Positions 38,126 through 47,123 of a stretch of DNA of 64,000 nucleotides are shown here, in pieces. The DNA comes from JADKAV01 sp037046735 (lineage in GTDB: Bacteria > Actinomycetota > Actinomycetes > S36-B12 > UBA10799). The notes under the pieces are model-generated. The model was given only the letters and a program-made list of their open reading frames with translations. It was not told where the DNA came from and did no database searches. A program made the translations under genes and the position numbers. The DNA lies in assembly GCA_037046735.1 (NCBI GenBank), contig JBAOHC010000029.1, positions 186,001-250,000 on the forward strand. Direction: 5' to 3'. The stretch's first letter is position 1; each line of letters opens with the position of its first letter.

Positions 38126-38602
38126 GACAGGCCCTTCCGAGCGCCGCGTCCTCTCCAACGAGGCAGGGACGCGCCGGACGGGAGACCCGGCGCCCAGATG
38201 ACGCGCGCGGACGCGACACTCTTGAGAGGTCAACGGTCAGCGCTCGGAACGCACGCAGCGGCGGCAGTCCGGGGCACACGGTCACAGGCTCCTTCGCTGC
38301 CGAGCTAGGGCCGGGGGGGGTCCTGCCCAACCCCAATGGCTCGCTGGCGGATTGACTACGGCGGGCTGCCTGCCTAGGCGGGCCACTGCGCCACCGGGGC
38401 AAGTCCACGCCAGCGGCGAAGGCGCTCGCAAACGTCGCTCCAACGGAGGCCTGAACACTTTCCGCGAGGAGTGAAGGCCGCCTCCAGTGACTGCTCCTGC
38501 CGAAGGCGCTGCAACGTTCGGCGCCGCGCCCGCGCGGCTTGCTGGCGGGGGGTGACGCCTTCGGGGCGGCTGCATACGCCTTAAGGAACGGCACGTCGCG
38601 GT
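38126..38602. other. Unassigned stretch between hsdM and the third recombinase gene
   Basis: No gene is recognised in this ~480 bases. It should contain the hsdMSR promoter. A 9-bp inverted pair, ccgaaggcg (38500-38508) and cgccttcgg (38556-38564), brackets a GC-rich segment, and a third copy of the core gcgaaggcgct occurs near 38418. Sequence quality may be poor here, as in the flanking genes. Confidence 0.4.
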
Positions 38603-40642
38603 TCATCGTGGCTGGGCTAACTCCCGGCCTACGGGCGGAATTTCCAGGCGGGGTGGGAACCGCGGTTCGGAGCGAGCCTCTTCGAGTGCTGCCATGAGTC
38701 GCTGATGGTTGCGTGGTTGGACCATCAGCCTGCCTCCGCCTGCCCGGCCAAGACGCGCCCGCTCTGCGGACGTTGTGAGCGCCTCCACTTGTATGAGCCG
38801 GGTCGTTCCGCGAGGTGCTCCGCCTCTTCGGCTAGTTCAGCCCACAAGCGTCGATGTTCTGGGCCGAGGCGTGCGTTGGTGCATCGGACGACACACAGGG
38901 CGACGACCGGCGCGACCCGTTCGTTGAGCGGGACGTGCTGCTCGGGCACACCGCGGTCGCCGCTCTGAAGAAGCAGTGTACTGCCGGGCCAACGTGGAGT
39001 GTGGCGGCCCGGTCGCGCAGCATGGCTCGTACCCGGTCGGGGCGTGCTGCTACCGGGATGTCTTCCATTTCTGCGGCGACGCGGTCGAATTCTGCGTCGA
39101 CCGCTGGACCGCCTGGACCTGTCGACGTTTCCCCGCTGATCCGATGACGTTCGTACATGGTGTAGATGTCATCTAGTCGCCCAAGGGCACCCTCTGTTTC
39201 TACTTCCTGCCGGAATCCTGATTCGCTGCTTCCGGCGTATCCCAAGGACGTGGCAACGTTCACGTGTTGGTACTGGAGTTTCAGCGCGATGACTCCGAAC
39301 GGGCGGTTTGCGATGTGCCACGCGATCGTGCGCCGGAACTGGCGCGTTGTGAGCCGCCATGGTTCACCGTTCACGAGGGGAACAGGGTGAAGGGGGGGTG
39401 ATGTGAGAGGCAGGATGTTAGGGGGGTTGAGTGGGTGATTTCGAGGGGGTGTGGAGAGTGGGTGGAAAGGAGTCAAAGAGTGAGAGATAGTAGGTGAGGA
39501 GGCAGGGAAGGAAGGGGGGGGCCTCGGAGGTTGTTTGAGGGTCGTGAGCAGAGGGGTGGTGTTGGGGGGGGGAGGCACGCTGAGGGGAGTGTCGCACGGT
39601 CAGGAGGGAGAGTAGAGGGCATTGTGAGGGCAGAGCACAGGTGGGTAGGGGGCAGGTCGGTTTCAGGGTGGGTGGGGGGGGAGCAGGTTTAGGGTCATGT
39701 TTGGGTGGTTTGGAGGAGTGAAGGGGGGTTGGAGGAGGAGGTTGGAGGTCAGGAGCGACCAACGAGGTTCAGATTGATCTTCCGTAGTGGGTCGTCGGCC
39801 GCAAGATTTCGGTATGTCTTTCCGCGTGGCCCTGCCGCTGGAAGGCCACGGTCTTGTGCATGCTGGTCCTGTAGCCAGCGGGTGAGGCGCGCCTCGGATG
39901 ACTCTCCTGTCTTTGACCCAACGACGCCGCTTCGTACAGCGGACCATTCGGCGGCGCACGCGATGATGTCCGGGGCGGCCACGTCAACGTAGGTTAGGGA
40001 CCATCGGACGAGTGGGGCGATCACGTCCTCGGGAATGCGAGGAGTCTGGTTCTCCCAGCCGTTGTCGCGGTAGCCCGCAACCTGTGGGGCGCTGAATCCC
40101 GGCCACGGGATGGGGAGGTCTTCTGCCCCCGTGATGTGGCGTCGGTATGCGTGCAGTCTCCAGAGGACGTCGATAACTCGTGAGGTCCATTGCGGGCTTC
40201 GTTGCCCGTCTGCGGCGTTGTTCCTCGCGTGTTCTAGATACCCGGCGTAGTCGGCCTGAGTGACGGTTGTTAGATCGACATGGCCTCTCGTCATCAGATA
40301 CTCGAACCACAGGCGAACTTTCCACAGTTCTACGTAGGTGCCCGTGGGTTTCATGGTTCTGCGAACTCCGCGTTGACCTCGGGGCTGTTCCACGGTGAGA
40401 CGCGCGTAAACGAACTCTTTAGCGGCGGTACGCCAAGTGGGCGGGTCGATAACGGTGAAGTCCGCTTTGATCATGTGAACCTGACGTAGAGATGCTGGAC
40501 CGACGGGCAGAAAATCCCATTCGTCGTCCCCGAATCGCGGTGGGGGTGATGTCGCTGGCCAGGTGACGCCTGCCGGGATGACCTGTGTGTCTTCGGGAAC
40601 GATCGCCTGGGTGAACCGGGGGCCGAGGGGCTGAACGGTCAT
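38603..40642 (-). pseudogene. Third tyrosine recombinase (C), middle corrupted or decayed
   Basis: The ATG at 40642 overlaps the stop of recombinase B (ATGA). The first ~297 residues read cleanly (VTWPATSPPPRFGDDEWDFL, GTYVELWKVRLWFEYLMTRG, YRNLAADDPLRKINLNL). After the anomalous G-rich stretch, the C-terminal catalytic part resumes in register of length: PLVNGEPWRLTTRQFRRTIA, WHIANRPFGVIALKLQYQHV and TSLGYAGSSESGF, the last with the presumed nucleophile tyrosine. A further frame change near 38975 leads to CVVRCTNARLGPEHRRLW, and the end is probably MVQPRNHQRLMAALEEARSE before the stop at 38603. Total span fits about 680 residues. The usual HxxR histidine is replaced by glutamine (RQFRR). Confidence 0.75.
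39391..39750. other. Strand-asymmetric G-rich, C-poor stretch within recombinase C
   Basis: Over 39421-39720 I count about 54% G and 8% C on the + strand, unlike anything else in the window. Runs of six to nine G are frequent. Neither strand codes for recognisable sequence, although clean recombinase sequence lies on both sides. The simplest explanation is failed base calling or consensus; a real low-complexity insertion is the alternative. Confidence 0.8.
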
Positions 40643-42474
40643 GTCAGATTCTCCGGGATCGCGGGCATGGCGGGAAGAAACACGGATGCTTGTCCGAGGT
40701 TGGCCTTGGTACGGGCCGCCGCGAGTTGGGAATCACTGAACCGGGGCAGCACATGGTCGTTGATGTTCTGTGCCTTGCGCCCGAACAGAATCGTCCACGA
40801 CTCCGTCGGCAGTAGGTCGCGCTGCGCTGCCGCGTGATCCAGGAATCGGAACACGCTGGGAAGGTGTGCCTCGCGAATCACGGCGTTTCCGCAGCCCAGG
40901 CACCCCCAAAAAGGAACTGGGCAGTTATCTCCTGCATCACCAAACGGCGAGTGGTGGAAGTCAAGGCAGTCGTTGGTGAACAGGCTGAGGTTCCCGGCCA
41001 TTACCAATTCGGAGAGTTCGCCTGGCACGGTAAGTTCGTTCGGATCGTGGGCATCGCCAACGATGACTGTTGGCAGTTCAGTGGCAGCGGCGAGGCCCGC
41101 CGTCAGCCCTTGCTCCACGGTTTCGAGGTGGAGTTCCCGGTTCGCTTCAACCTGGTGGTAGTGATTACCAGCGATGTCCGTGCCGTGGTTGACAGCGGCT
41201 TCGGGAAACCGTCCCTTAACGGCCAAGTAAAGGTCCTGTTTGTTGGTCTTTCGGAGCGTCCGCAAGTCGAGGTCGAATGGTGGAATTCCCGCACGCTCAC
41301 ATGCCGCCCTGGTAAACCGGCCAAGGATGCCGTACTGCGAATTCCCTTGCCCGAACTGTGCCACCTGCAACAGCCCATTTGTTGTTGCGGCACGGGTCGT
41401 TGTTGCCACACCGCGAGGGGAGTACGTGAGCCAAAGGCTGTCCGCGGGTAGGAACGTCGCAGCGAGCGCGGTCACGTCCAGAACCGCTTCGATCAGCCAT
41501 ATAGCGTTCATGTGCCCGTTCGCTGGCACACGAATCGTTTGGTGGGCGCGGGACCGGGCACGTGCTTTGAAGTACTCGATGTCCGCATACCCGCCCGAAT
41601 TGTTGTGAACGCAGGAACGCTGCAGCGTCTTAGCCGATTCCGGTTCCAACCCCGTCTTCAACATCAGCATGACGAGGAACGGGAACAAGTCGCTCTGATC
41701 TGGAAAGAGTAAGCGCGTTGCATCAACGATGGAACAGTTGGCTCTGCGTAAGGCCACCGAAATGTGAGTGGGAAGGTCAGGTCGAGCGGTTGGCCCGTTT
41801 TCGGCGAGCCATTGCAGTGCCAAGGCGAGATCCCCCGTCGCAGATGTAAGCGTTTGACGACTGGCGAGATAGCCGTTGATCTGGTCCACAGCGTAGGAAG
41901 TGACGGCCCTTCGCGCGTCTTCCGCAAGCGGCTCAGTAGGCACCGATGAGTAGTCGCGGGTCGGCGTGCCAGCGAACGAACCGGTGAAGCCGTCCAGCGC
42001 CTCCCGCACGTCTGTCGCCAGAGGATGCGTTTGGGCCGCCTCTTCTAGAATCATGTGAAGCCGCCCAGCGACGTTCCGGACCGGGACAGTTGCCGACGTT
42101 GTTCGCGTCGCCGCGTAGGCCGTCTCGGCAAGGGCTAGGTACTCTGGCGTCAAATCGCTGACCGAAAACGTTACCGGGTTCTCAGCGAATTCCGTTACCA
42201 CTTCGAGCAGGCTTCCCGCAGCCTTCCTGAACATTCGCAGGACGTCAACCGAACGGGGCGGCTGCCGTTCCCACACGCAGACTAATGCGTCCTCGAGAAC
42301 CTCGCGTAGCCCAATGGCCGAAGTCTCCGGCAAATCAACGGCGACGAAACGGCCACCCTTCACGCGGACCTGCCTCGGAAGCGGCGCCCCCTCCCGCGTC
42401 TGCGGCAATTCCGATCCGGACCCGAAGCGGGCGCGACGGCGACGCGGCCCCAACGTGCTCCCAGAGTCACTCAT
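40639..42474 (-). CDS. Second tyrosine recombinase (B) of the trio, divergent catalytic residues
   Basis: This intact 611-residue protein overlaps recombinases A and C by ATGA tetranucleotides on both sides. It resembles the large integrase-like TnpB partner of Tn554-type elements. The region normally holding the first catalytic arginine reads MLMLKTGLEPESAKTL, so that arginine appears replaced by glutamate. The second box reads LDLRTLRKTNKQDL in place of HxLRHT, and a possible tyrosine lies in GNHYHQVEANRELH. A Cys cluster near the C terminus (DNCPVPFWGCLGCGNAV) could bind zinc. It probably works as an accessory or structural partner of A. Function is inferred from context. Confidence 0.8.
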   Translation of the reverse strand: MSDSGSTLGPRRRRARFGSGSELPQTREGAPLPRQVRVKGGRFVAVDLPETSAIGLREVLEDALVCVWERQPPRSVDVLRMFRKAAGSLLEVVTEFAENPVTFSVSDLTPEYLALAETAYAATRTTSATVPVRNVAGRLHMILEEAAQTHPLATDVREALDGFTGSFAGTPTRDYSSVPTEPLAEDARRAVTSYAVDQINGYLASRQTLTSATGDLALALQWLAENGPTARPDLPTHISVALRRANCSIVDATRLLFPDQSDLFPFLVMLMLKTGLEPESAKTLQRSCVHNNSGGYADIEYFKARARSRAHQTIRVPANGHMNAIWLIEAVLDVTALAATFLPADSLWLTYSPRGVATTTRAATTNGLLQVAQFGQGNSQYGILGRFTRAACERAGIPPFDLDLRTLRKTNKQDLYLAVKGRFPEAAVNHGTDIAGNHYHQVEANRELHLETVEQGLTAGLAAATELPTVIVGDAHDPNELTVPGELSELVMAGNLSLFTNDCLDFHHSPFGDAGDNCPVPFWGCLGCGNAVIREAHLPSVFRFLDHAAAQRDLLPTESWTILFGRKAQNINDHVLPRFSDSQLAAARTKANLGQASVFLPAMPAIPENLT

Positions 42475-43937
42475 CGCTCAACCCCTCCGACGAGTTGGAG
42501 TCGCGGCCCCACAACGCTTTGCCAACGGTCAATCGCAGCGTCACTCACCTCAGTTGCCTGCTGAACGTACGGCAAGTAATGATCCAATGTCGTGGTGTAG
42601 TGGGCGTGCCCCAACAGAAGTTGCAGCATCCTCACGGGATCAATGAGTAACCGGCGCAGCGCCACCGTGTGGGCGTCCGCACCGCTGTGCAGCATCTCCC
42701 TGATCGGTCGCATCGACTCGGCCAACAGCAATGACAGCATGTGGACCGCAAACGTGTGCCTCAACATGTGTGGAGTGATGCGGATGCTCAGCCCCGCCTC
42801 GGCACACCGGTCGTTCGCCCGGCGAAAGACGGAATGCCACGAAGCGGGCGACATAGGCAAACCGTTGGAGCCAACCCACAACGCGGCTGGACCTTGCACG
42901 TCGCCGTCCCGATCCGCCAGGATCAGCCTGCGTCGCGTCTCCGGGATCATCTGGTCTATTCGCGTTGATGTTCCATCGCCGAACTTGACCCGCGATTTGT
43001 CCAACCGTCCGACGATGAAACCGCGCTGATACCGGTTCTTCTCCAACGCACCGGCAACGAGCGTTCGGCGTTCCACCTCCATCCACTCCCTCAGAGGATG
43101 GAGACCAGCCGCCGTCAAGTACAGGTCGCGCTGCACACCCCCTTTGGTGATTGCCCCCGGAAGGTGTACGACCCCCCGACTGCCCGAAGGCACACCCTCC
43201 GGCAGTTCGCTGGCCATCAGGGAAGAACCCTCCGTCAGGCGCACACCGGTCCGCAGCAGGAACTGAGCAAAGACGACGTTCCTTGTGGCCTGTTGGGACA
43301 GGCGCCAGCCCGGCACCTCGGCCACTCCGCGCAACCCAACCTCGCACCACTGGTCAAATATCTCCAGCGTGACAAAGCGAACCTTCCGCGAGCGCACAGC
43401 AACTTCCCGACCGAAACCCGTAGCACCAAAGGGATTGACGGAAGCGAGACCGGACGCCAGCGCGTATTCGTAGAACCGCCTCAGGTGGGTGTGATTTCGG
43501 TTCCACGTGCCAGCAGTCACCGCTGGCGTTCCCGCTATGCCAGAAGGAACCACCCGTCGCGCCTCGTGGTAAGCATGGGCGTCACGCACCGACGCCTCCC
43601 ACAACGACACACCGCGGACATCACTAAGCCACGAACCGAACACCACCAAGTCAGTTGCGATCGCCTTCCACGACTCCCGACTTCTCGTCGGACGTCCCGT
43701 GGGAACACCGTCTGCTGTGTACCCCAACGGCAGACCCCGAAGAAACGCATTCACCTCTGACGCATACGTGCCGTCATCCCACAGGACGAACGGCATGGCG
43801 GGCATCGCCATCCCAACGGGCACGCCCGCCAGCGCATCTGCCACTTGAATGGCGTCACACCCGGCAGGCAGCGCTAAGGCCCTGACATCCTGGGCGAGAG
43901 CCTGTGCCGACAACGACCGAGTAAAGAACAGCCTCAT
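42471..43937 (-). CDS. First tyrosine recombinase/integrase (A) of the trio
   Basis: This intact protein (488 residues from ATG 43937; an upstream start at 43985 would add 16) has the complete tyrosine recombinase active site. Arg233 lies in LLRTGVRLTEGSSL, His390 and Arg393 in TPHMLRHTFAVHM, His444 in LLLGHAHYTTT and Tyr454 in LDHYLPYV. An N-terminal SAM-like core-binding region (GRPTRSRESWKAIATDLVVF) precedes the catalytic domain. It lies about 100 bases from the right end of the island and is expected to cut and rejoin at aacgagga. A purine-rich ggagacgggggg lies before the chosen start. Confidence 0.9.
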   Translation of the reverse strand: MRLFFTRSLSAQALAQDVRALALPAGCDAIQVADALAGVPVGMAMPAMPFVLWDDGTYASEVNAFLRGLPLGYTADGVPTGRPTRSRESWKAIATDLVVFGSWLSDVRGVSLWEASVRDAHAYHEARRVVPSGIAGTPAVTAGTWNRNHTHLRRFYEYALASGLASVNPFGATGFGREVAVRSRKVRFVTLEIFDQWCEVGLRGVAEVPGWRLSQQATRNVVFAQFLLRTGVRLTEGSSLMASELPEGVPSGSRGVVHLPGAITKGGVQRDLYLTAAGLHPLREWMEVERRTLVAGALEKNRYQRGFIVGRLDKSRVKFGDGTSTRIDQMIPETRRRLILADRDGDVQGPAALWVGSNGLPMSPASWHSVFRRANDRCAEAGLSIRITPHMLRHTFAVHMLSLLLAESMRPIREMLHSGADAHTVALRRLLIDPVRMLQLLLGHAHYTTTLDHYLPYVQQATEVSDAAIDRWQSVVGPRLQLVGGVER

Positions 43938-44043
43938 CGTTTGCCCCCCGTCTCCGCATACATGCCAGTAATGGCCCGATTGCACTGCAGGTCTTCAATA
44001 GCCGTGACCATACGTCATCTCCTGACATATCTCAAGGCAAGGT

Positions 44044-44051
44044 AACGAGGA
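44044..44051 (+). repeat. Right attachment core (attR), aacgagga
   Basis: This is the second copy of the 8-base core at 31140-31147. Downstream sequence continues the thyX frame (Asn-Glu-Glu-Ser-Gly-Arg); upstream sequence is island DNA. Confidence 0.85.
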
Positions 44052-44487
44052 AAGTGGCCGCTACCGCGAGTTGCAGCCGGTGTTCTACGTGCCGGCTCCG
44101 GAGCGGCGGCTCGTCCAAGAGGGCAAGCCGGGCGCCTACGATTTCGTCGAGGGCACCGCTGAGCAGTACGAGGTGGCCGTACGCGAGATCACCGCCGCCT
44201 GTGCCGGGGCCTACGCGGCCTACCAGAGCATGCTTGACGCAGGCATCGCGCGGGAAGTGGCGCGGACCGTGCTTCCGGTCGGTACCTACAGCTCCATGTA
44301 CGTCACGATGAACGCGCGCGCCCTGATGAACTTCCTGTCGTTGCGGACCAAGCGGCCCGACTCTGCCTTCCCATCGTTCCCGCAGCGTGAGATCGAGATG
44401 GTTGCGGACAAGATGGAGGTATTCTGGGCCGAACTGATGCCGCTGACCCATGCGGCCTTCGAGCGCAACGGCCGGGTCGCTCCCTAG
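44044..44487 (+). pseudogene. thyX: thyX 3' part, split by the island
   Basis: This is the C-terminal 147 residues of ThyX without a start. It begins in the signature (NEESGRYRELQPVFYVPAPE) and continues through GIAREVARTVLPVGTYSSMY, FLSLRTKRPDSAFPS and EIEMVADKMEVFW. With the 91 preceding codons at 30867 it would form a 238-residue enzyme, a normal length. A TTG at 44071 could start a fragment, but that would lack the FAD/dUMP-binding N-terminal half. In mycobacteria thyX also directly precedes dapA, confirming the ancestral order. Confidence 0.95.
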
Positions 44488-44507
44488 TCCTGGAGATCCC
44501 CGGTAGC

Positions 44508-45392
44508 GTGGTGGACATGCAGCAGGCATTCGGCACGGTGATCACGGCGATGGTCACCCCGTTCCACAACGACGGCTCGCTGGACCGGGAGGCGACAGCT
44601 GCCCTGGCCACGCATCTGGTCGACAGCGGTAACGACGGTCTTGTGGTCAACGGCACCACCGGCGAGGCGCCGACCACCAGCGACGACACCAAGGACGAGG
44701 TTGTCCGCATCGTCGTGGATGCGGTGGGAGACCGGGCCAAGGTCATCGCCGGGGTCGGGACGAACGACACCGCGCACACCGTGGCGCTGGCTCGCCGCGC
44801 CGCCGCTGCTGGCGCCCATGCACTGCTGGTCGTGACCCCCTATTACAACAAGCCCCCGCAGGCCGGGCTGCTGTCCCACTTCCGCACCGTCGCGGATGCC
44901 ACCGACCTCCCGAACATGCTCTATGACATCCCGGGCCGGTCAGCGGCTGAGATCGCCACGCCCACGCTGGTGGCTCTCGCCGAACACCCCAACATCGCTG
45001 CCGTGAAGGACGCCAAGGGGGACCTGATGGCATCGGCGCGGGTCCTGGCGACGACGGACCTGCTTTACTACTCCGGCGAGGACGGCCTGAACCTGCCCCT
45101 GTTGGCGATCGGGGCGACCGGTTTCGTCAGCGTGATCGGCCACTTCGTGGCACCGCAGCTCAAAGCGATGCGCGAAGCATTTCTGGCCGGCGACCTCGCT
45201 CGCGCGCGGCAACTGCACTTCCAGAGTCTGCCCCCCAACGACGCAATCTTCGCCACCCAAGCAGCCATCACGGTCAAGGGCGCCTTGGCGCGGCAGGGAC
45301 TGTGCGGTGCGACCGTCCGCTTGCCGTTGATCGAGGCCACCGTTGACCAAGTCGATGCCGTTATCACCGCTCTGGAGGCCATCAGTGGCTGA
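44508..45392 (+). CDS. dapA: 4-hydroxy-tetrahydrodipicolinate synthase DapA
   Basis: DapA condenses pyruvate and aspartate semialdehyde, the first committed step to diaminopimelate and lysine. The protein (about 294 residues) has the pyruvate-binding NGTTGEAPTTSDD, VVTPYYNKPPQ with the catalytic tyrosine, YDIPGRSA, and the Schiff-base lysine in IAAVKDAKGDL. GTG at 44508 lies 12 bases from a ggag site; ATG at 44517 is an alternative and costs three residues. The 3' end overlaps rnj by 8 bases. Confidence 0.95.
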   Translation: MVDMQQAFGTVITAMVTPFHNDGSLDREATAALATHLVDSGNDGLVVNGTTGEAPTTSDDTKDEVVRIVVDAVGDRAKVIAGVGTNDTAHTVALARRAAAAGAHALLVVTPYYNKPPQAGLLSHFRTVADATDLPNMLYDIPGRSAAEIATPTLVALAEHPNIAAVKDAKGDLMASARVLATTDLLYYSGEDGLNLPLLAIGATGFVSVIGHFVAPQLKAMREAFLAGDLARARQLHFQSLPPNDAIFATQAAITVKGALARQGLCGATVRLPLIEATVDQVDAVITALEAISG

Positions 45393-47052
45393 CGCTCTGC
45401 CCGAACTGCCCGCAGGGGGACTGCGCATCATTCCGCTCGGCGGGATCGGAGAGATCGGCCGCAACATGACCGTCTTCGAGTCTGACGACCAGATCCTCAT
45501 CGTGGACTGTGGTGTCCTGTTCCCTGAGGAGTCCCAGCCTGGCGTCGACCTGATCCTGCCGGACTTCGATTACCTGCGCGGGCGCCTCGACAAGATCGTC
45601 GGCTTGGTGCTTACGCATGGTCACGAGGATCACATCGGGGCGGTGCCGTTTCTGCTGCGCGAGCGGGGCGACATCCCCATCTACGGCTCCCGGCTGACCT
45701 TGGCCCTGCTTGAGGCCAAACTGCGCGAACACCGCAAGAAGCCGCCCCTGCAGGTTGTCAAAGAGGGCGACACGCAATGGCTCGGCGCGTTTCGGGTGGC
45801 CTTCCTGGCGGTCAACCACTCCATTCCCGACGCGCTCGCGGTCTGCATCGACACCACTGCTGGGCGCGTGGTGCACACCGGTGACTTCAAAATGGACCAA
45901 CTGCCCCTCGACGGACGGATCACCGACCTTCGGGCCATGGCTCGGATGGGGGAGGAGGGCGTCGATCTGCTGATGGTCGACTCGACCAACGCCGAGGTAC
46001 CCGGCTTCGTCACCTCGGAATCCCGGATCCTCCCGGCGTTGGAGGAGGTGATGGCCACCACACCCCGGCGGGTCATCGTGGCCAGTTTCGCCTCCCACGT
46101 CCACCGCATCCAGCAGGTCATCGACGTTGCTGCCCGCAACAACCGGAAGATCGCGCTTGTCGGCAGGTCGATGGTGCGCAATATGAACGTCGCACGGGAC
46201 CTGGGCTACTTACGCGTTCCGGGGGACATGCTGGTCAGCGCGGACCGGATCGGGGAACTGCCCGACCACGAGACCGTACTGATCTGCACCGGGTCGCAAG
46301 GTGAGCCGATGGCTGTCCTGTCGCGGATCGCCGCCCGCGACCACGACATCCGCGTCGGGCCAGGGGACACGGTCGTGTTGGCATCGTCACTGATCCCAGG
46401 CAACGAGAACTCGGTGAACCGGGTGATCAACGGCCTCACCTCGACCGGAGCCAGGGTGGTTCACAAGGGCAATGCCCTGGTCCACGTGTCCGGGCACGCG
46501 GCCGCGGGTGAACTGCTTTACCTCTACAACATCGTCCAGCCCACCCACGTCATGCCGATTCACGGTGAGGTGCGGCATCTGCATGCGAACGCGGGTCTTG
46601 CCGAGCAGACCGGCGTGGCGCACAACAGGGTCCTTATCACCGAGGACGGCAGTGTCGTGGACATGATCGACGGTGAGGCGAGCCTGGTGGGCCAGGTCCC
46701 CTGCGGTTATGTCTATGTCGACGGTGCCGGGGTCGGGGACATCACCGAGGGGTCCTTGAAGGACCGCCGCATCCTCGGCGAGGAGGGTTTCATCTCTGTT
46801 GTGGTCGTAGTTGATCACGTCGAGAAGAAGATCCTGGCCGGGCCCGAGATCCACGCCCGCGGGTTCGCCGACTCGGATGCCGTCTTCGACGCCGTCATTC
46901 CCGACATCGAGGAGAAGTTGCTGCGCGCCCTGCAGGACGGCGTCAAGGAGGAACACGCCCTGGCTCAGATCGTGCGCCGCACGCTGGGCCGCTGGGTGAG
47001 CAACCAGCATCGGCGCCGGCCCATGATCGTCCCGGTGGTCATCGAGGGCTGA
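45385..47052 (+). CDS. rnj: Ribonuclease J
   Basis: RNase J is a metallo-beta-lactamase/beta-CASP ribonuclease with 5'-3' exonuclease and endonuclease activity in RNA decay and rRNA processing. The zinc ligands lie in LTHGHEDHIGAVPF and HTGDFKMD. The beta-CASP part shows DSTNAEVPGF, VASFASHVHRIQQV, GRSMVRNMNVARDL, TGSQGEPMAVLSRIA and HVSGHAAAGEL, and THVMPIHGEVRHL follows. The GTG at 45385 gives 555 residues and sits in the 3' end of dapA. The dapA-rnj-ftsK order is conserved in actinobacteria. Confidence 0.96.
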   Translation: MADALPELPAGGLRIIPLGGIGEIGRNMTVFESDDQILIVDCGVLFPEESQPGVDLILPDFDYLRGRLDKIVGLVLTHGHEDHIGAVPFLLRERGDIPIYGSRLTLALLEAKLREHRKKPPLQVVKEGDTQWLGAFRVAFLAVNHSIPDALAVCIDTTAGRVVHTGDFKMDQLPLDGRITDLRAMARMGEEGVDLLMVDSTNAEVPGFVTSESRILPALEEVMATTPRRVIVASFASHVHRIQQVIDVAARNNRKIALVGRSMVRNMNVARDLGYLRVPGDMLVSADRIGELPDHETVLICTGSQGEPMAVLSRIAARDHDIRVGPGDTVVLASSLIPGNENSVNRVINGLTSTGARVVHKGNALVHVSGHAAAGELLYLYNIVQPTHVMPIHGEVRHLHANAGLAEQTGVAHNRVLITEDGSVVDMIDGEASLVGQVPCGYVYVDGAGVGDITEGSLKDRRILGEEGFISVVVVVDHVEKKILAGPEIHARGFADSDAVFDAVIPDIEEKLLRALQDGVKEEHALAQIVRRTLGRWVSNQHRRRPMIVPVVIEG

Positions 47053-47123
47053 GTCAGCCGGGTTTCGGCGCGACGTATCTCACAGAGTTTCGCAACCGGG
47101 TCCTGTCGTGGGCGCCCGATACT

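Noticed and set aside
39391..39750. CRISPR array or tandem repeat in the G-rich stretch
   Set aside because: No unit is repeated at regular spacing; only composition is biased.
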